DNA of 64,000 bases from Pseudomonas sp. JM0905a (GTDB lineage Bacteria > Pseudomonadota > Gammaproteobacteria > Pseudomonadales > Pseudomonadaceae): NCBI RefSeq assembly GCF_014700075.1, contig NZ_JACXBU010000003.1:62001-126000 (forward strand), in the 5' to 3' direction. The notes below the pieces were generated by a model. The model was not told the DNA's origin, ran no database searches, and worked only from the letters and a program-made list of their open reading frames with translations. Both the position numbers and the translations under genes were made by a program. Below are positions 17,699 through 25,969 of the stretch, one piece after another. Within the stretch, counting starts at the first letter, position 1; every line of letters begins with the position of its first letter.

Positions 17699-18757
17699 TC
17701 AAAGTAACGCCATTTGTCCGCCGGGCGGACAGAAGCGTGAACAGTCCAGCTCATAGTCGCGTCGCCGGTTCAGTCCCAGCTTGCGGATAGCCACGGCAAA
17801 ACGCTGCGCCAGCAGCTCGGCGAAAGGCCCCTGGCCCTTGAAGCGGTGGCCGAAACGGCTGTCGTAGATTTCTCCGCCCCGGCACTGGCGAATGATGCTC
17901 ATCACATGGGCGGCGCGCTGCGGGTAATGCGCCTCCAGCCATTCCTCGAACAGCGGGCCCACCTCCCTGGGCAGGCGCAGCAGCATGTAGTTCGCCTGCC
18001 GCGCACCATTATCCCGAGCCGCTTCCAGCAGGTTCTCCAGTTCCATGTCGTTGATCATCGGGATCATCGGTGAACAGAGCACACCCACCGGGATGCGGTT
18101 TTCGCTCAGCACCCGAATGGCACGTAGGCGCGCCGACGGAGCGGCGGCGCGGGGCTCCAGGGTGCGTTTCAATTCGTCGTCGAGGGTGGTGAGGCTGATC
18201 ATCACCGCCACCAGGTTCTGCTCCGCCAGTTCGCTGAGCAGGTCGAGGTCGCGCAACACCAGTGAGCCCTTGGTGACGATGGTCACCGGGTGGCGGTAGC
18301 GCAGCAGCACTTCGAGGGTCTGGCGGGCGAGGCGGTATTCGCGCTCGATGGGCTGGTAAGGGTCGGTGTTGGAACCGAGGTTGATCGGCGCGCACTGATA
18401 ACCCGGCTTGGAGAGCTGCTGTTCGAGCAGGGCGACGGCGTTGGTCTTGGCGATCAGCCGGGTCTCGAAATCCAGCCCCGGCGATATGTCCCAGTAAGCA
18501 TGGCTGGGCCGGGCGTAGCAGTAGATGCAGCCGTGCTCGCAGCCGCGATAGGGATTCACCGAGCGGTCGAAGGGCAGGTCCGGCGACTGGTTGCGGGTGA
18601 TGATGCTCTTCGCGGTTTCCTGCCGGACTTCGGTCGCGCGGCTGGGCGGGACTTCCTGGAACCAGCCGTCGTCCATCGCCACCGAGGTGGTAGGTGCAAA
18701 GCGGTTGAAGGGGTTGCTGGCCGTACCACGGCCACGGGGCGGAAGAGGAGCAGGCAT
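17699..18757 (-). CDS. Radical SAM protein, PA0069/spore-photoproduct-lyase-like, SOS controlled
   Basis: 352-aa radical SAM protein with the cluster-binding C73-x3-C77-x2-C80 (CEHGCIYCY) and the following SAM-domain elements (LGSNTDPYQPIE, VTIVTKGSLVLRDLDLL, SPMIPMIND). The start at 18757 has a GGAG site. The family (COG1533) includes spore photoproduct lyase, but the actual reaction in Pseudomonas is unknown. A near-consensus LexA box sits 18-33 nt upstream of the start, so it is probably induced by DNA damage. I recall PA0069 being listed in the P. aeruginosa LexA regulon. A repair role is inferred, not shown. Confidence 0.9.
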   Translation of the reverse strand: MPAPLPPRGRGTASNPFNRFAPTTSVAMDDGWFQEVPPSRATEVRQETAKSIITRNQSPDLPFDRSVNPYRGCEHGCIYCYARPSHAYWDISPGLDFETRLIAKTNAVALLEQQLSKPGYQCAPINLGSNTDPYQPIEREYRLARQTLEVLLRYRHPVTIVTKGSLVLRDLDLLSELAEQNLVAVMISLTTLDDELKRTLEPRAAAPSARLRAIRVLSENRIPVGVLCSPMIPMINDMELENLLEAARDNGARQANYMLLRLPREVGPLFEEWLEAHYPQRAAHVMSIIRQCRGGEIYDSRFGHRFKGQGPFAELLAQRFAVAIRKLGLNRRRDYELDCSRFCPPGGQMALL

Positions 18758-18774
18758 GGGAGAATCTCCGCAAA

Positions 18775-18790
18775 CTGTATATTCATACAG
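18775..18790 (-). promoter_or_regulatory. LexA (SOS) box
   Basis: CTGTATATTCATACAG matches the CTG-N10-CAG SOS operator, with an almost fully alternating AT core. It is centred about 25 nt before the radical SAM start codon, where LexA would block transcription. Confidence 0.85.
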
Positions 18791-18899
18791 TATATGGAGA
18801 TTCTGTCTACGACTAGCCGAATTCTGCCGGGCGGTGCGTCCTCTGAGGCGGGGATGCCGTGGGAGATTCCATGTCAGCACCGCAGCCTTGTAGGGTGTG

Positions 18900-18975
18900 G
18901 GCGCTTTTCCATCCACCAGCGGCGCCATGCCGGGCTTCGAATGGTGGACCGGTAAAGCGTGGTCCACCCTACGAC
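18900..18975. repeat. Extragenic palindromic repeat (TGGACC...GGTCCA family)
   Basis: The core GTGGACC-ggtaaagcgt-GGTCCAC forms a stem-loop and is followed by CCTACG. A sister copy, GTGGATC-ggtgaagcgt-GATCCAC, lies at 30920-30944. Both are in untranslated sequence, typical of Pseudomonas extragenic repeats. Confidence 0.7.
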
Positions 18976-19000
18976 TGCCATGACGGGGATACCTGTGTGA

Positions 19001-19026
19001 GCGAATTCATTCGCGAATGAATTCGC
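19001..19026. repeat. 26-bp perfect palindrome of the GCGAATTCATTCGC repeat family
   Basis: GCGAATTCATTCG is followed directly by its reverse complement with no spacer. The same core occurs in pairs at 23486-23580, 30964-31049 and 38026-38122. It lies between the DUF1835 gene 3' end and the radical SAM promoter. Confidence 0.85.
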
Positions 19027-19047
19027 CCTGGCAAAGCAGAACAATCG

Positions 19048-19824
19048 TCAGCTCAGGCGAACGGTGAGTCCGCCGTAGCCATGCTGGCCAGCGGTGCCGT
19101 CCAGTTCGAGACGCCCCTCGGCAGCCAGCTCCTGGGCGCGCCAGAGGGCGAAGAAGTCGGTAACGAAGAAGCCGTCGCTCTGCCCCATCAGCTCCGCCAT
19201 CACCCGCGCCAGCGGCTGCCAGTCCGCCGTGCAGGCACCGAGGAGGATCGCGTCTACCTTGCGGTGATCCTCACCCTGGAAATCGCCCTTTTGCCAGCGG
19301 CGGACATCGGCGTTGCCGGCCACCGCGCTGCGCCACTGGCTGGCAAGCGACGCCTTGCGCCCGGCATCGACCTGCTTCGGCAGGAAGTAGGCGCCCAGAC
19401 CGGCGGGGTCGATCATGCCGACCGCACGACGCGTCTCGACGCTGCTGTCGCCGGTGCCGCAAGGCACTTCCCATAACGGTAGGTCGGTGCCTTCCAGGGC
19501 GGCCGCGACACGGGCCAGCAGGAGTTGTTCGGAGCAACTGTCGCCATGCCAGACGGTGACCGGTTGATCCTGACGTTTCAGCGCGGCGAGCCAGTCGGCA
19601 TCGGCCGAAAGGCCCGTGCCGAAGTCCGGCCGCAGGGGCACTGCGGTGGGCCAGACGTCCAGCCAGAACTGCGTGCGGGCGGTGCAAGGCGGCGTCTCGA
19701 CATCCACAAGCGGCCCCACGGCCAGGTCGTCACGCAGGACGCGCAATGCGCGGGCGGCAGCGGCCTCGCCGATGACGCGGGTTACGCCTTCCGCCGCCAC
19801 ATCACCACACACCAGATGCCACAT
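19048..19824 (-). CDS. DUF1835 domain protein
   Basis: 258-aa soluble protein beginning MWHLVCGDVAAEGV, the usual start of DUF1835 proteins. The N-terminal half (residues 1-125) is the DUF1835 region (DDLAVGPL, FWLDVWP, VTVWHGDSCSEQLLLARVA). The C-terminal half carries a DUF3658-like region with QWRSAV. The function is unknown. It is downstream of prlC and the zinc-ribbon gene and reads the same way, so it is likely in the same transcript. It corresponds to PA0068 (recalled). Confidence 0.82.
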   Translation of the reverse strand: MWHLVCGDVAAEGVTRVIGEAAAARALRVLRDDLAVGPLVDVETPPCTARTQFWLDVWPTAVPLRPDFGTGLSADADWLAALKRQDQPVTVWHGDSCSEQLLLARVAAALEGTDLPLWEVPCGTGDSSVETRRAVGMIDPAGLGAYFLPKQVDAGRKASLASQWRSAVAGNADVRRWQKGDFQGEDHRKVDAILLGACTADWQPLARVMAELMGQSDGFFVTDFFALWRAQELAAEGRLELDGTAGQHGYGGLTVRLS

Positions 19825-19845
19825 GCGCCCTCCTTGGCGTTGCGC

Positions 19846-20112
19846 TCACTCGCTGGGTTTCTTCAGCTTCGGATTGGGGAAGAACTGCACCCCCTGCACC
19901 TTGGGATCGGCCACCTTGGGTTTGGGCTGATTGACGCGGGTACCCAGCTCCTTCGGCACCGACTGGCCCTGGGCGTTCAGGGTGTCGGCGTAGCCGCAGG
20001 CCACGCACTGGCGGTGCGGCACACCGTCCTCGTCCCACATCTGGATCTTGTCCATCTCGCTGCACGCCGGGCACACGGCCCCCGCGATGAAGCGTTTCGG
20101 CGTGGCGGTCAT
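19846..20112 (-). CDS. YheV-family zinc-ribbon protein
   Basis: 88-aa small protein with two CxxC knuckles (CPAC at 14-17 and CVAC at 36-39), typical of the YheV/DUF2387 family, so it probably binds zinc. The function is unknown. Its start codon overlaps the prlC stop (ATGA), which indicates translational coupling; yheV also follows prlC in E. coli. The C-terminal half is basic and proline-rich. Confidence 0.9.
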   Translation of the reverse strand: MTATPKRFIAGAVCPACSEMDKIQMWDEDGVPHRQCVACGYADTLNAQGQSVPKELGTRVNQPKPKVADPKVQGVQFFPNPKLKKPSE

Positions 20113-22166
20113 GCTGCGTCCTCCGTCAGGCCGCTGTGGCGCAGCAGGGCGTCGATGGAGGGCTCGCGACCACGGAAGTCGACGAACAGCACCATGGGCT
20201 CCTGGGAACCGCCACGGGCCAGGATGGCCTCGCGGAATGCGCGGCCGGTGGCCGGATTGAGCACACCTTCTTCCTCGAAGCGGGAGAAGGCGTCGGCGGA
20301 CAGCACTTCCGCCCACTTGTAGCTGTAGTAACCGGCTGCGTAACCGCCCGCGAAGATGTGCGCGAAGCTGTTGGCGAAGCGGTTGAACGCCGGCGGACGC
20401 ATCACCGCCACTTCAGAGCGGATCGCTTCCAGCACATCGAGGACACTTCGGCCGTCGCCGTGGGTGGCATGCAGTTCGAAGTCGAACAGGGAGAACTCCA
20501 GCTGGCGCACCATCATCAGGCCGGACTGGAAGTTCTTCGCCGCCAGCATCTTGTCCAGCAGGTCCTGAGGCAGGGGCTCACCGGACTGGTAGTGGCCGGA
20601 GATCAGCGCCAGGCCTTCCGGCTCCCAGCACCAGTTCTCCATGAACTGGCTGGGCAGCTCCACCGCGTCCCAGGCCACGCCGTTGATGCCGGACGCACCG
20701 GCATGCTCGACGCGGGTCAGCAGGTGGTGCAGGCCATGGCCGAACTCGTGGAAGAGGGTGGTGACTTCGTCGTGGGTCAGCAGGGCCGGCTTGTCGCCCA
20801 CCGCTGGCGTGAAGTTGCAGACTAGGTTGGCCACAGGGCTCACCAGTTCGCCACCGACGTTGCGGCGCTTGTCGCGGGCGCCGTCCATCCATGCACCACC
20901 GCGCTTGTTGGCGCGGGCATAGAGGTCGAAGAAGAAGCGGCCGACGTGCTGGCCGTTCTCGCTGATCTCGAACAGGCGCACATCCGGGTGCCAGGTGTCG
21001 AAGCCGGACAGCTCGCGGATTTCGATGCCGTAGAGCTTCTGCACGATGGCGAATAGACCGGACAGCACCTTGTCGACGGGGAAGTAGGCGCGCAGGGTCT
21101 CCTGGGAAATGCTGTAGCGCTGCTCGCGCAGCTTCTCGCTGAAGTAGCCCACGTCCCAGCTCTGCAGGTCGCTCACGCCGCGCTCGGCAGCGAAGGCCTT
21201 GAGCTCGTCCAGGTCCTTGGCGGCGAACGGCTTGCTGCGCTTGGCCAGATCGCGGAGGAAGCCCAGCACCTGTGGGGTGGACTCGGCCATCTTGGTGGCC
21301 AGGCTGAGGTCGGAGAAGTGTTCGAAGCCCAGCAGGCGGGCCAGCTCTTGGCGCAGGTCGAGGATTTCGGCCATCACCGGGCCGTTGTCGTTCTGCCCGG
21401 CATTCGGCCCCTGGTCGGAGGCGCGGGTGCTGTAGGCGGTGTAGACCTCTTCGCGCAGGGCGCGGTCATCGGCGTAGGTCATCACCGCATAGTAGCTGGG
21501 GAATTCCAGGGTGATCAGCCAGCCGCCCAGGCCCTTGGCTTCGGCGGCCTGCTTCATCTGCGCCTTCGCCGAATCGGTGAGGCCGGCCAGGGCGGCCTCG
21601 TCGTGAATCTCCTTCGTCCAGGCCTGGGTGGCGTCCAGCAGCTGGTTGGAGAAGCGGCTGCCCAGCTCGGACAGCTTCATCTGGATTTCGCCGTAACGCT
21701 GCTGCTTGTCGGCCGGCAGGTCGATGCCGGACAGGCGGAAGTCGCGCAGTGCGTGGTCGAGGATGGTCTTCTGCGCAACATCGAAGCCGGCAGCTTCAGG
21801 ACCGGCGGCCAGTGCCTCGTAGGCCTGGAACAGGGCGCGGTTCTGGCCCATCTCGGTCCAGTATTCGGACAGCTTGGGCAGGCAGGCCTCGTAGGCATTG
21901 CGCAGTTCGGCGTTGTTGCACACGGCGTTCAGGTGGCTCACCGGGCTCCAGGCCCGACCCAGGCGTTCGCCCAGCTCGTCCAGCGCCAGCACCAGCCCCT
22001 GCCAGGTGGGGGTGCCATCCTGGCGTTCTAGCAGCTCGGCGATGGCGGCACGGTTGTCGGCGAGGATCTGGTCGACGGCCGGTTCGACATGTTCCGGACG
22101 AATGGCGGAGTAGGGCGGCAGGTCGAAGTCTTGCAGGAGGGGATTGCTCAGGGTCACGGCATTCAC
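20109..22166 (-). CDS. prlC: Oligopeptidase A
   Basis: Cytosolic zinc metallopeptidase of family M3, 685 aa, which degrades short peptides such as cleaved signal peptides. The HEFGHGLHH zinc motif is at about residues 470-478, with the third ligand in the downstream NGVAWDAVELPSQFMENW stretch. The start MNAVTLSNPLLQDFDLPPYS agrees with family length. In E. coli the gene is heat-shock regulated; no sigma-32 site was identified here. Confidence 0.96.
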   Translation of the reverse strand: MNAVTLSNPLLQDFDLPPYSAIRPEHVEPAVDQILADNRAAIAELLERQDGTPTWQGLVLALDELGERLGRAWSPVSHLNAVCNNAELRNAYEACLPKLSEYWTEMGQNRALFQAYEALAAGPEAAGFDVAQKTILDHALRDFRLSGIDLPADKQQRYGEIQMKLSELGSRFSNQLLDATQAWTKEIHDEAALAGLTDSAKAQMKQAAEAKGLGGWLITLEFPSYYAVMTYADDRALREEVYTAYSTRASDQGPNAGQNDNGPVMAEILDLRQELARLLGFEHFSDLSLATKMAESTPQVLGFLRDLAKRSKPFAAKDLDELKAFAAERGVSDLQSWDVGYFSEKLREQRYSISQETLRAYFPVDKVLSGLFAIVQKLYGIEIRELSGFDTWHPDVRLFEISENGQHVGRFFFDLYARANKRGGAWMDGARDKRRNVGGELVSPVANLVCNFTPAVGDKPALLTHDEVTTLFHEFGHGLHHLLTRVEHAGASGINGVAWDAVELPSQFMENWCWEPEGLALISGHYQSGEPLPQDLLDKMLAAKNFQSGLMMVRQLEFSLFDFELHATHGDGRSVLDVLEAIRSEVAVMRPPAFNRFANSFAHIFAGGYAAGYYSYKWAEVLSADAFSRFEEEGVLNPATGRAFREAILARGGSQEPMVLFVDFRGREPSIDALLRHSGLTEDAA

Positions 22167-22269
22167 CTGTATTCGAGGAAGGGCGCGGGCTGCGCGAGGA
22201 GACGAGACACAGCCCGAATGGGAGCCATCTTAATTACAATCGCCGGCTGACGCAGCCTCAGGAATCTCT

Positions 22270-22815
22270 ATGAACCCGATCAGAACCTACCAGGGCATCA
22301 GTCCCCAGCTTGGCGAGCGAGTCTTCGTCGACGCCTCCGCCGTGGTCATCGGCGATGTGCACCTTGGCGACGACAGCTCGATCTGGCCGCTGGTGACCAT
22401 TCGCGGCGACATGCATCGCATCCGCATCGGCGCGCGCACCAGCGTGCAGGACGGCAGCGTGCTGCACATCACCCACGCCGGCCCGTTCAACCCCGACGGT
22501 TACCCGCTGGAAATCGGTGACGACGTGACCATCGGCCACAAGGCCCTGCTGCACGGCTGCAAGGTCGGCAGCCGGGTGCTGATCGGCATGGGCAGCATCG
22601 TCATGGACGGCGCGGTGATCGAGGACGACGTAGTGCTCGGCGCCGGCAGCCTGGTGCCGCCGGGCAAGCGCCTGGAAAGCGGCTACCTCTACGTCGGCAG
22701 CCCGGTGAAACAGGCCCGACTGCTGAGCGACAAGGAAAAGGCCTTCTTCACCTACAGCGCGGCCAACTACGTGAAGCTGAAGGACCTGCACATCGCTGAA
22801 GGCTACGGGGTCTGA
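22270..22815 (+). CDS. Gamma-class carbonic anhydrase-like hexapeptide protein
   Basis: 181-aa left-handed beta-helix protein (YrdA/PaaY/CaiE type). Hexapeptide repeats run through residues 20-140. The metal-site histidines are in VLHITHAG and the GHKALLHGC segment. The family binds zinc; true carbonic anhydrase activity is shown for only some members. It is immediately followed, after one base, by the HAD phosphatase gene, so the two are likely co-transcribed. It is divergent from prlC. Confidence 0.9.
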   Translation: MNPIRTYQGISPQLGERVFVDASAVVIGDVHLGDDSSIWPLVTIRGDMHRIRIGARTSVQDGSVLHITHAGPFNPDGYPLEIGDDVTIGHKALLHGCKVGSRVLIGMGSIVMDGAVIEDDVVLGAGSLVPPGKRLESGYLYVGSPVKQARLLSDKEKAFFTYSAANYVKLKDLHIAEGYGV

Positions 22816-22816
22816 G

Positions 22817-23461
22817 ATGGATTACCGCAACATCCTCTTCGACCTCGACGGCACCCTCACCGACCCGCGCGAGGGCATCACCCGTTCGGTGCAGTACGCG
22901 CTTGGCAAGCTGGACATCCACGAACCGGACCTGGCGAAGCTGGAGCACTTCATCGGCCCGCCGCTGCTGCAATGCTTCATGCAGACCTACGACCTCCCCG
23001 AGGAGCGCGCCTGGGAAGCGGTGAACCACTACCGCGACCGCTTCAAGGTCACCGGGCTCTACGAAAACCGCGTGTTCGACGGCATCGAAGCGTTGCTCGG
23101 ACGCCTGCGCGAACAGGGCCGTACCCTGTTCATCGCCACCAGCAAGCCGACGGTGTTCGCCCGCGAGATCGCCCGGCACTTCGGCTTCGACCGGCACTTC
23201 AAGCACATCTACGGCAGTGAACTGGACGGCACCCGCACCAACAAGGTGGAGCTGATCGCCCACCTGCTGGAGGAGGAACGCCTGGACCGCGCCGACACCC
23301 TGATGATCGGCGATCGCAAGCATGACCTGATCGGTGCGAGCCGCAACGGCCTGCACGGGGCGGGCGTGGGTTACGGCTTCGGCAGCCGCGAGGAGCTGAT
23401 GGGTGAGGCGCCGGCCTACTACTTCGCCAGCCTGGATGAGCTGAGCCGGGCGTTTGGTTGA
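22817..23461 (+). CDS. HAD-family hydrolase, phosphoglycolate phosphatase-like
   Basis: 214-aa HAD phosphatase. Motif I is FDLDGTLTD (residues 8-16), motif II is FIATSKP, and motif IV is MIGDRKHDLIGA. A helical cap (residues 20-90) places it near the Gph/PpaX and 5'-nucleotidase group. The physiological substrate is unknown. It follows the gamma-carbonic anhydrase gene with one base between, and is equivalent to PA0065 (recalled). Confidence 0.88.
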   Translation: MDYRNILFDLDGTLTDPREGITRSVQYALGKLDIHEPDLAKLEHFIGPPLLQCFMQTYDLPEERAWEAVNHYRDRFKVTGLYENRVFDGIEALLGRLREQGRTLFIATSKPTVFAREIARHFGFDRHFKHIYGSELDGTRTNKVELIAHLLEEERLDRADTLMIGDRKHDLIGASRNGLHGAGVGYGFGSREELMGEAPAYYFASLDELSRAFG

Positions 23462-23485
23462 GGGGGCAGGTTGGGTCAATGACTT

Positions 23486-23580
23486 GTGGGGGCGAATTCA
23501 TTCGCCTGGGGGCGCACAGCGGCCCCAATGATCCAGCAGGGCAGGCCTTCGGCCAGCTTGGCGAATGAAATCGCCCCTAC
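23486..23580. repeat. Paired extragenic repeat (GGCGAATTCATTCGCC family)
   Basis: Two inverted copies at 23486-23506 and 23560-23580 share the GTRGGGGCGAATTCATTCGCC core, facing each other around about 50 nt. They lie between the HAD gene and the convergent DUF1161 gene. Confidence 0.8.
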
Positions 23581-23601
23581 AGGGCCAACCCAGCGTCGGC
23601 A

Positions 23602-23835
23602 TCAATCCCCATTGCGCTGGTAGATGATCTTCTTGGTGCCGTTCTCGCAGGAGCCGACCACCATGTTCTGGTCCTTCACTTCGGCATTGGGGACTATCTC
23701 CAGGGTGTAGCTGGTGACCCCGGCGGCCTGGATCTTCACTTCGATTTCCTGCTTCAGCTCCTCGCAAGGCTTGGGTGCCGCCACGGCGGTGCCCGCCAAC
23801 GCGCCCAGCATCAGGACTACAGCCATTCTTCTCAT
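23602..23835 (-). CDS. DUF1161 small secreted protein (copy 1)
   Basis: 77-aa protein with a signal peptide (MRRMAVVLMLGALAGTAVAA). The mature part has the family pattern KPCEELKQEIEVKIQAAGV, YTLEIV, VVGSCENGTKKIIYQR with two cysteines that probably form a disulfide. The start at 23835 is chosen for the GGAG 7 nt upstream. The function is unknown. A close paralogue lies at 27137-27361 with the same layout. Confidence 0.87.
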   Translation of the reverse strand: MRRMAVVLMLGALAGTAVAAPKPCEELKQEIEVKIQAAGVTSYTLEIVPNAEVKDQNMVVGSCENGTKKIIYQRNGD

Positions 23836-23893
23836 CGGCAACTCCATTTCCTTGGTCTCCCGGCCGTTGGACTGACGACCAGCCAGGCAAGTT

Positions 23894-24970
23894 CTAGCGG
23901 TTCGCCGCCAGGCTTTCCAGTGCTCGCGTGCGTTCCTGCTGGGGCAGGTCCCCCAGTTCCCCAGCGCGCCGGTAGAAGGCTTGCCAGTTTCCTCCCGCCT
24001 CGCGGAACAGCGCGGCGAAGGCCGGTACCCACTGGTCATAGAGCCCGAAGGGCAGCAGCTTGGCGTTGTTCATCGGCCCTTCCACCCAAGCGTCGAAGCG
24101 GTTATAGCCGCCCCAGTCGCGGTCGCGCATGGCGCGATAGTCGCGGCGCAGGCGCTCGAATTCTTCGGCCTTGGCCTGGCGCATGCGCTCGGGCGGCAAG
24201 CTGCTGGCGTAGAGGTGTTCCAGGCGCTCGCGGGCATCGAGCACCAGGCGGGTCAGGGCGTCCCGGCGGCGGGAATCTTCATCCCCCCGGGTGGAAAGGC
24301 CACGGCTCGCGCGCCACTGGTTCAGGCCTTCGCGCTCGACGAAGCTGGCGAAGGACTCGTTGAACGCTGTATCCCCCGGCACATAGAGCTGCTGATGAGC
24401 CAGCTCATGGAAGATCAGCGCCGCAAGGCGGTCGTCATCCCAGCGCAGCATGGTGTTGAGCAACGGGTCATCGAACCAGCCCAGGGTGGAATAGGCCTCG
24501 ACGCCACCGACCCAGGTATCCAGCCCTTGCTGCCGGAGCAATGCGGCGGCGCCCCTGGCACGGCTCAACTGGTAGTAGCCGCGGTAGGCGACGCAACCGG
24601 CAATCGGGAAGCACTGGGTTTCCGGCTGCAGGGAGAACTCCGCCGTGGCGAACAGGTTCCACACTACATAGGGCCGCTGGATATCGGCGTAGACGCGGTA
24701 GCTGTCATTGTCCGGCAGCCCCAGTGACGAACTGGCGAAGCTCCGTGCCTCCTGGGTGAGTGCCAGGCGCTGGCGCAGCTGTTGCGGTTGGGCGGGGTCG
24801 TCGATCAGCGCCTGCACCGGCTGGCGGGCGTGCAGCAGGGCGAGTTGTCCGCGCGCCAACTGGCCGTAGTAATCCAGGCTGGAACAACCACTCAGCAGCA
24901 CAGCGCCCAGAAGGGGAACCCAGGGCCTGCGGATGCGGTCAAGCAGTTCGATAAGAAGGGTGGTCAGCAT
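23894..24970 (-). CDS. Putative lipoprotein aminopeptidase (PF10023-like)
   Basis: 358-aa predicted metallopeptidase. The N-terminus has a lipobox (LLSGC, Cys29) after a hydrophobic stretch, so it is probably membrane-anchored. The zinc site HELAHQQ is at about residues 187-193, with a downstream Glu in NESFASFVEREG. The conserved GYYQLSRARG and VGGVEAYSTLGWFDDPLL segments fit the Aminopep (PF10023) family. The substrate is unknown. It lies upstream of the DUF1161 gene with 58 nt between, and is divergent from the small lipoprotein genes. Confidence 0.85.
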   Translation of the reverse strand: MLTTLLIELLDRIRRPWVPLLGAVLLSGCSSLDYYGQLARGQLALLHARQPVQALIDDPAQPQQLRQRLALTQEARSFASSSLGLPDNDSYRVYADIQRPYVVWNLFATAEFSLQPETQCFPIAGCVAYRGYYQLSRARGAAALLRQQGLDTWVGGVEAYSTLGWFDDPLLNTMLRWDDDRLAALIFHELAHQQLYVPGDTAFNESFASFVEREGLNQWRASRGLSTRGDEDSRRRDALTRLVLDARERLEHLYASSLPPERMRQAKAEEFERLRRDYRAMRDRDWGGYNRFDAWVEGPMNNAKLLPFGLYDQWVPAFAALFREAGGNWQAFYRRAGELGDLPQQERTRALESLAANR

Positions 24971-25026
24971 GCGGCGACACTAGCGCATCGGAGCCATCCA
25001 CCACTACTGGCCTGTTGGAGCCTTCC

Positions 25027-25443
25027 ATGCGCCCTTTGCTGCTTTTTCTGCCGCTACTCAGTCTTGGCGGTTGCGCCCTTATGCTGCCCAGCCCTGACCC
25101 GAACCAGGCCTGGATCTCCCTGCACAAGCAGGAAGGCCAGGACATCCAGGCCAGCCGGGTGGATGACAAGGCACTCTCCGACCCGCGCTACTTCCAGGTC
25201 ACGCCGGGCCGGCACGAACTGGAGGTGCGCCTGGAGTTCGACGTGGGTGGCCACGACATCGGCCAGGGCAGCGCGAGTTATCGGCGCACCTGCCTGCTCA
25301 AGCTGGCCTATGCCGACTTCGCGGCAGGTGAGCGCTATCTGCTGCACGCTGGCGGAATCGGTTTCCGTCCCTGGGTGAGGCTGTATGACGAGCGCAACCA
25401 GGAAGTCGCCAAGGCGCGGGAAAGTCGCTGCGGCGATGTCTGA
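25027..25443 (+). CDS. Small lipoprotein, tandem paralogue 1
   Basis: 138-aa lipoprotein with signal MRPLLLFLPLLSLGGC and a GGAG site 6 nt before the ATG. The mature part runs PDPNQAWISL, ASRVDDKALSDPRYFQVTPGRHELEVRLEF and LYDERNQEVAKARESRC. It shares this framework with the next gene (PDPRMAWIDV, ANRLDDKRWGDGRYYQVMPGKHELELRYQF), showing a tandem duplication. The fold resembles PEGA-like beta domains that cap surface structures, but this is uncertain. The function is unknown. Confidence 0.82.
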   Translation: MRPLLLFLPLLSLGGCALMLPSPDPNQAWISLHKQEGQDIQASRVDDKALSDPRYFQVTPGRHELEVRLEFDVGGHDIGQGSASYRRTCLLKLAYADFAAGERYLLHAGGIGFRPWVRLYDERNQEVAKARESRCGDV

Positions 25444-25496
25444 AATCTCCGACATGGGGGTATGCTGAACGCACTTTCCCCATCAGGAGCTTCTCC

Positions 25497-25925
25497 ATGC
25501 GCATGCTGTTGGCCCTGACGCTGCTGGCCAGCCTCTCCGCCTGCGCCAGCAAGCTGCCCGAACCCGATCCGCGGATGGCGTGGATCGACGTCTCGCCCGA
25601 CCCCAGTGACACCCTCATGGCCAACCGCCTCGACGACAAGCGCTGGGGCGACGGCCGCTACTACCAGGTGATGCCCGGCAAGCATGAGCTGGAGTTGCGC
25701 TACCAGTTCGAGGCTGGTGGCGGTGGTGGCGGCGGCTTCGGCATGAACGCCGAACCCACCATCATCACCTGCTATATGGAGCTGCACTACGACCAGTTCG
25801 AAGCCGGCAAGCGCTACCGCGTGGAAGCTCGGAACGCCGCCAACCAACCGATGGCCTGGCTCTATGACGACCAGCGCAACGTGCTGGCGCGCCATGAGAT
25901 CTTCCCGCGCTGCGGTCCCTTCTGA
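25497..25925 (+). CDS. Small lipoprotein, tandem paralogue 2
   Basis: 142-aa lipoprotein (MRMLLALTLLASLSAC, lipobox LSAC) with an AGGAG site. It is a paralogue of the preceding gene, differing mainly by a seven-glycine linker (AGGGGGGGFG) at residues 75-84 where copy 1 has DVGGHDIGQG. Both end in a Cys close to the C-terminus that may pair with the mid-protein Cys. The function is unknown. Confidence 0.82.
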   Translation: MRMLLALTLLASLSACASKLPEPDPRMAWIDVSPDPSDTLMANRLDDKRWGDGRYYQVMPGKHELELRYQFEAGGGGGGGFGMNAEPTIITCYMELHYDQFEAGKRYRVEARNAANQPMAWLYDDQRNVLARHEIFPRCGPF

Positions 25926-25931
25926 ATCGAA

Positions 25932-25950
25932 AGCGGCCGCCCTGGCCGCT
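25932..25950. terminator. Hairpin between convergent genes
   Basis: AGCGGCC-gccct-GGCCGCT forms a 7-bp GC stem between the lipoprotein gene and the convergent LLM gene. There is no T-run on the plus strand, so it is a weak terminator at best. Confidence 0.4.
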
Positions 25951-25969
25951 GCTGCCTCGCCAGCGTGCT

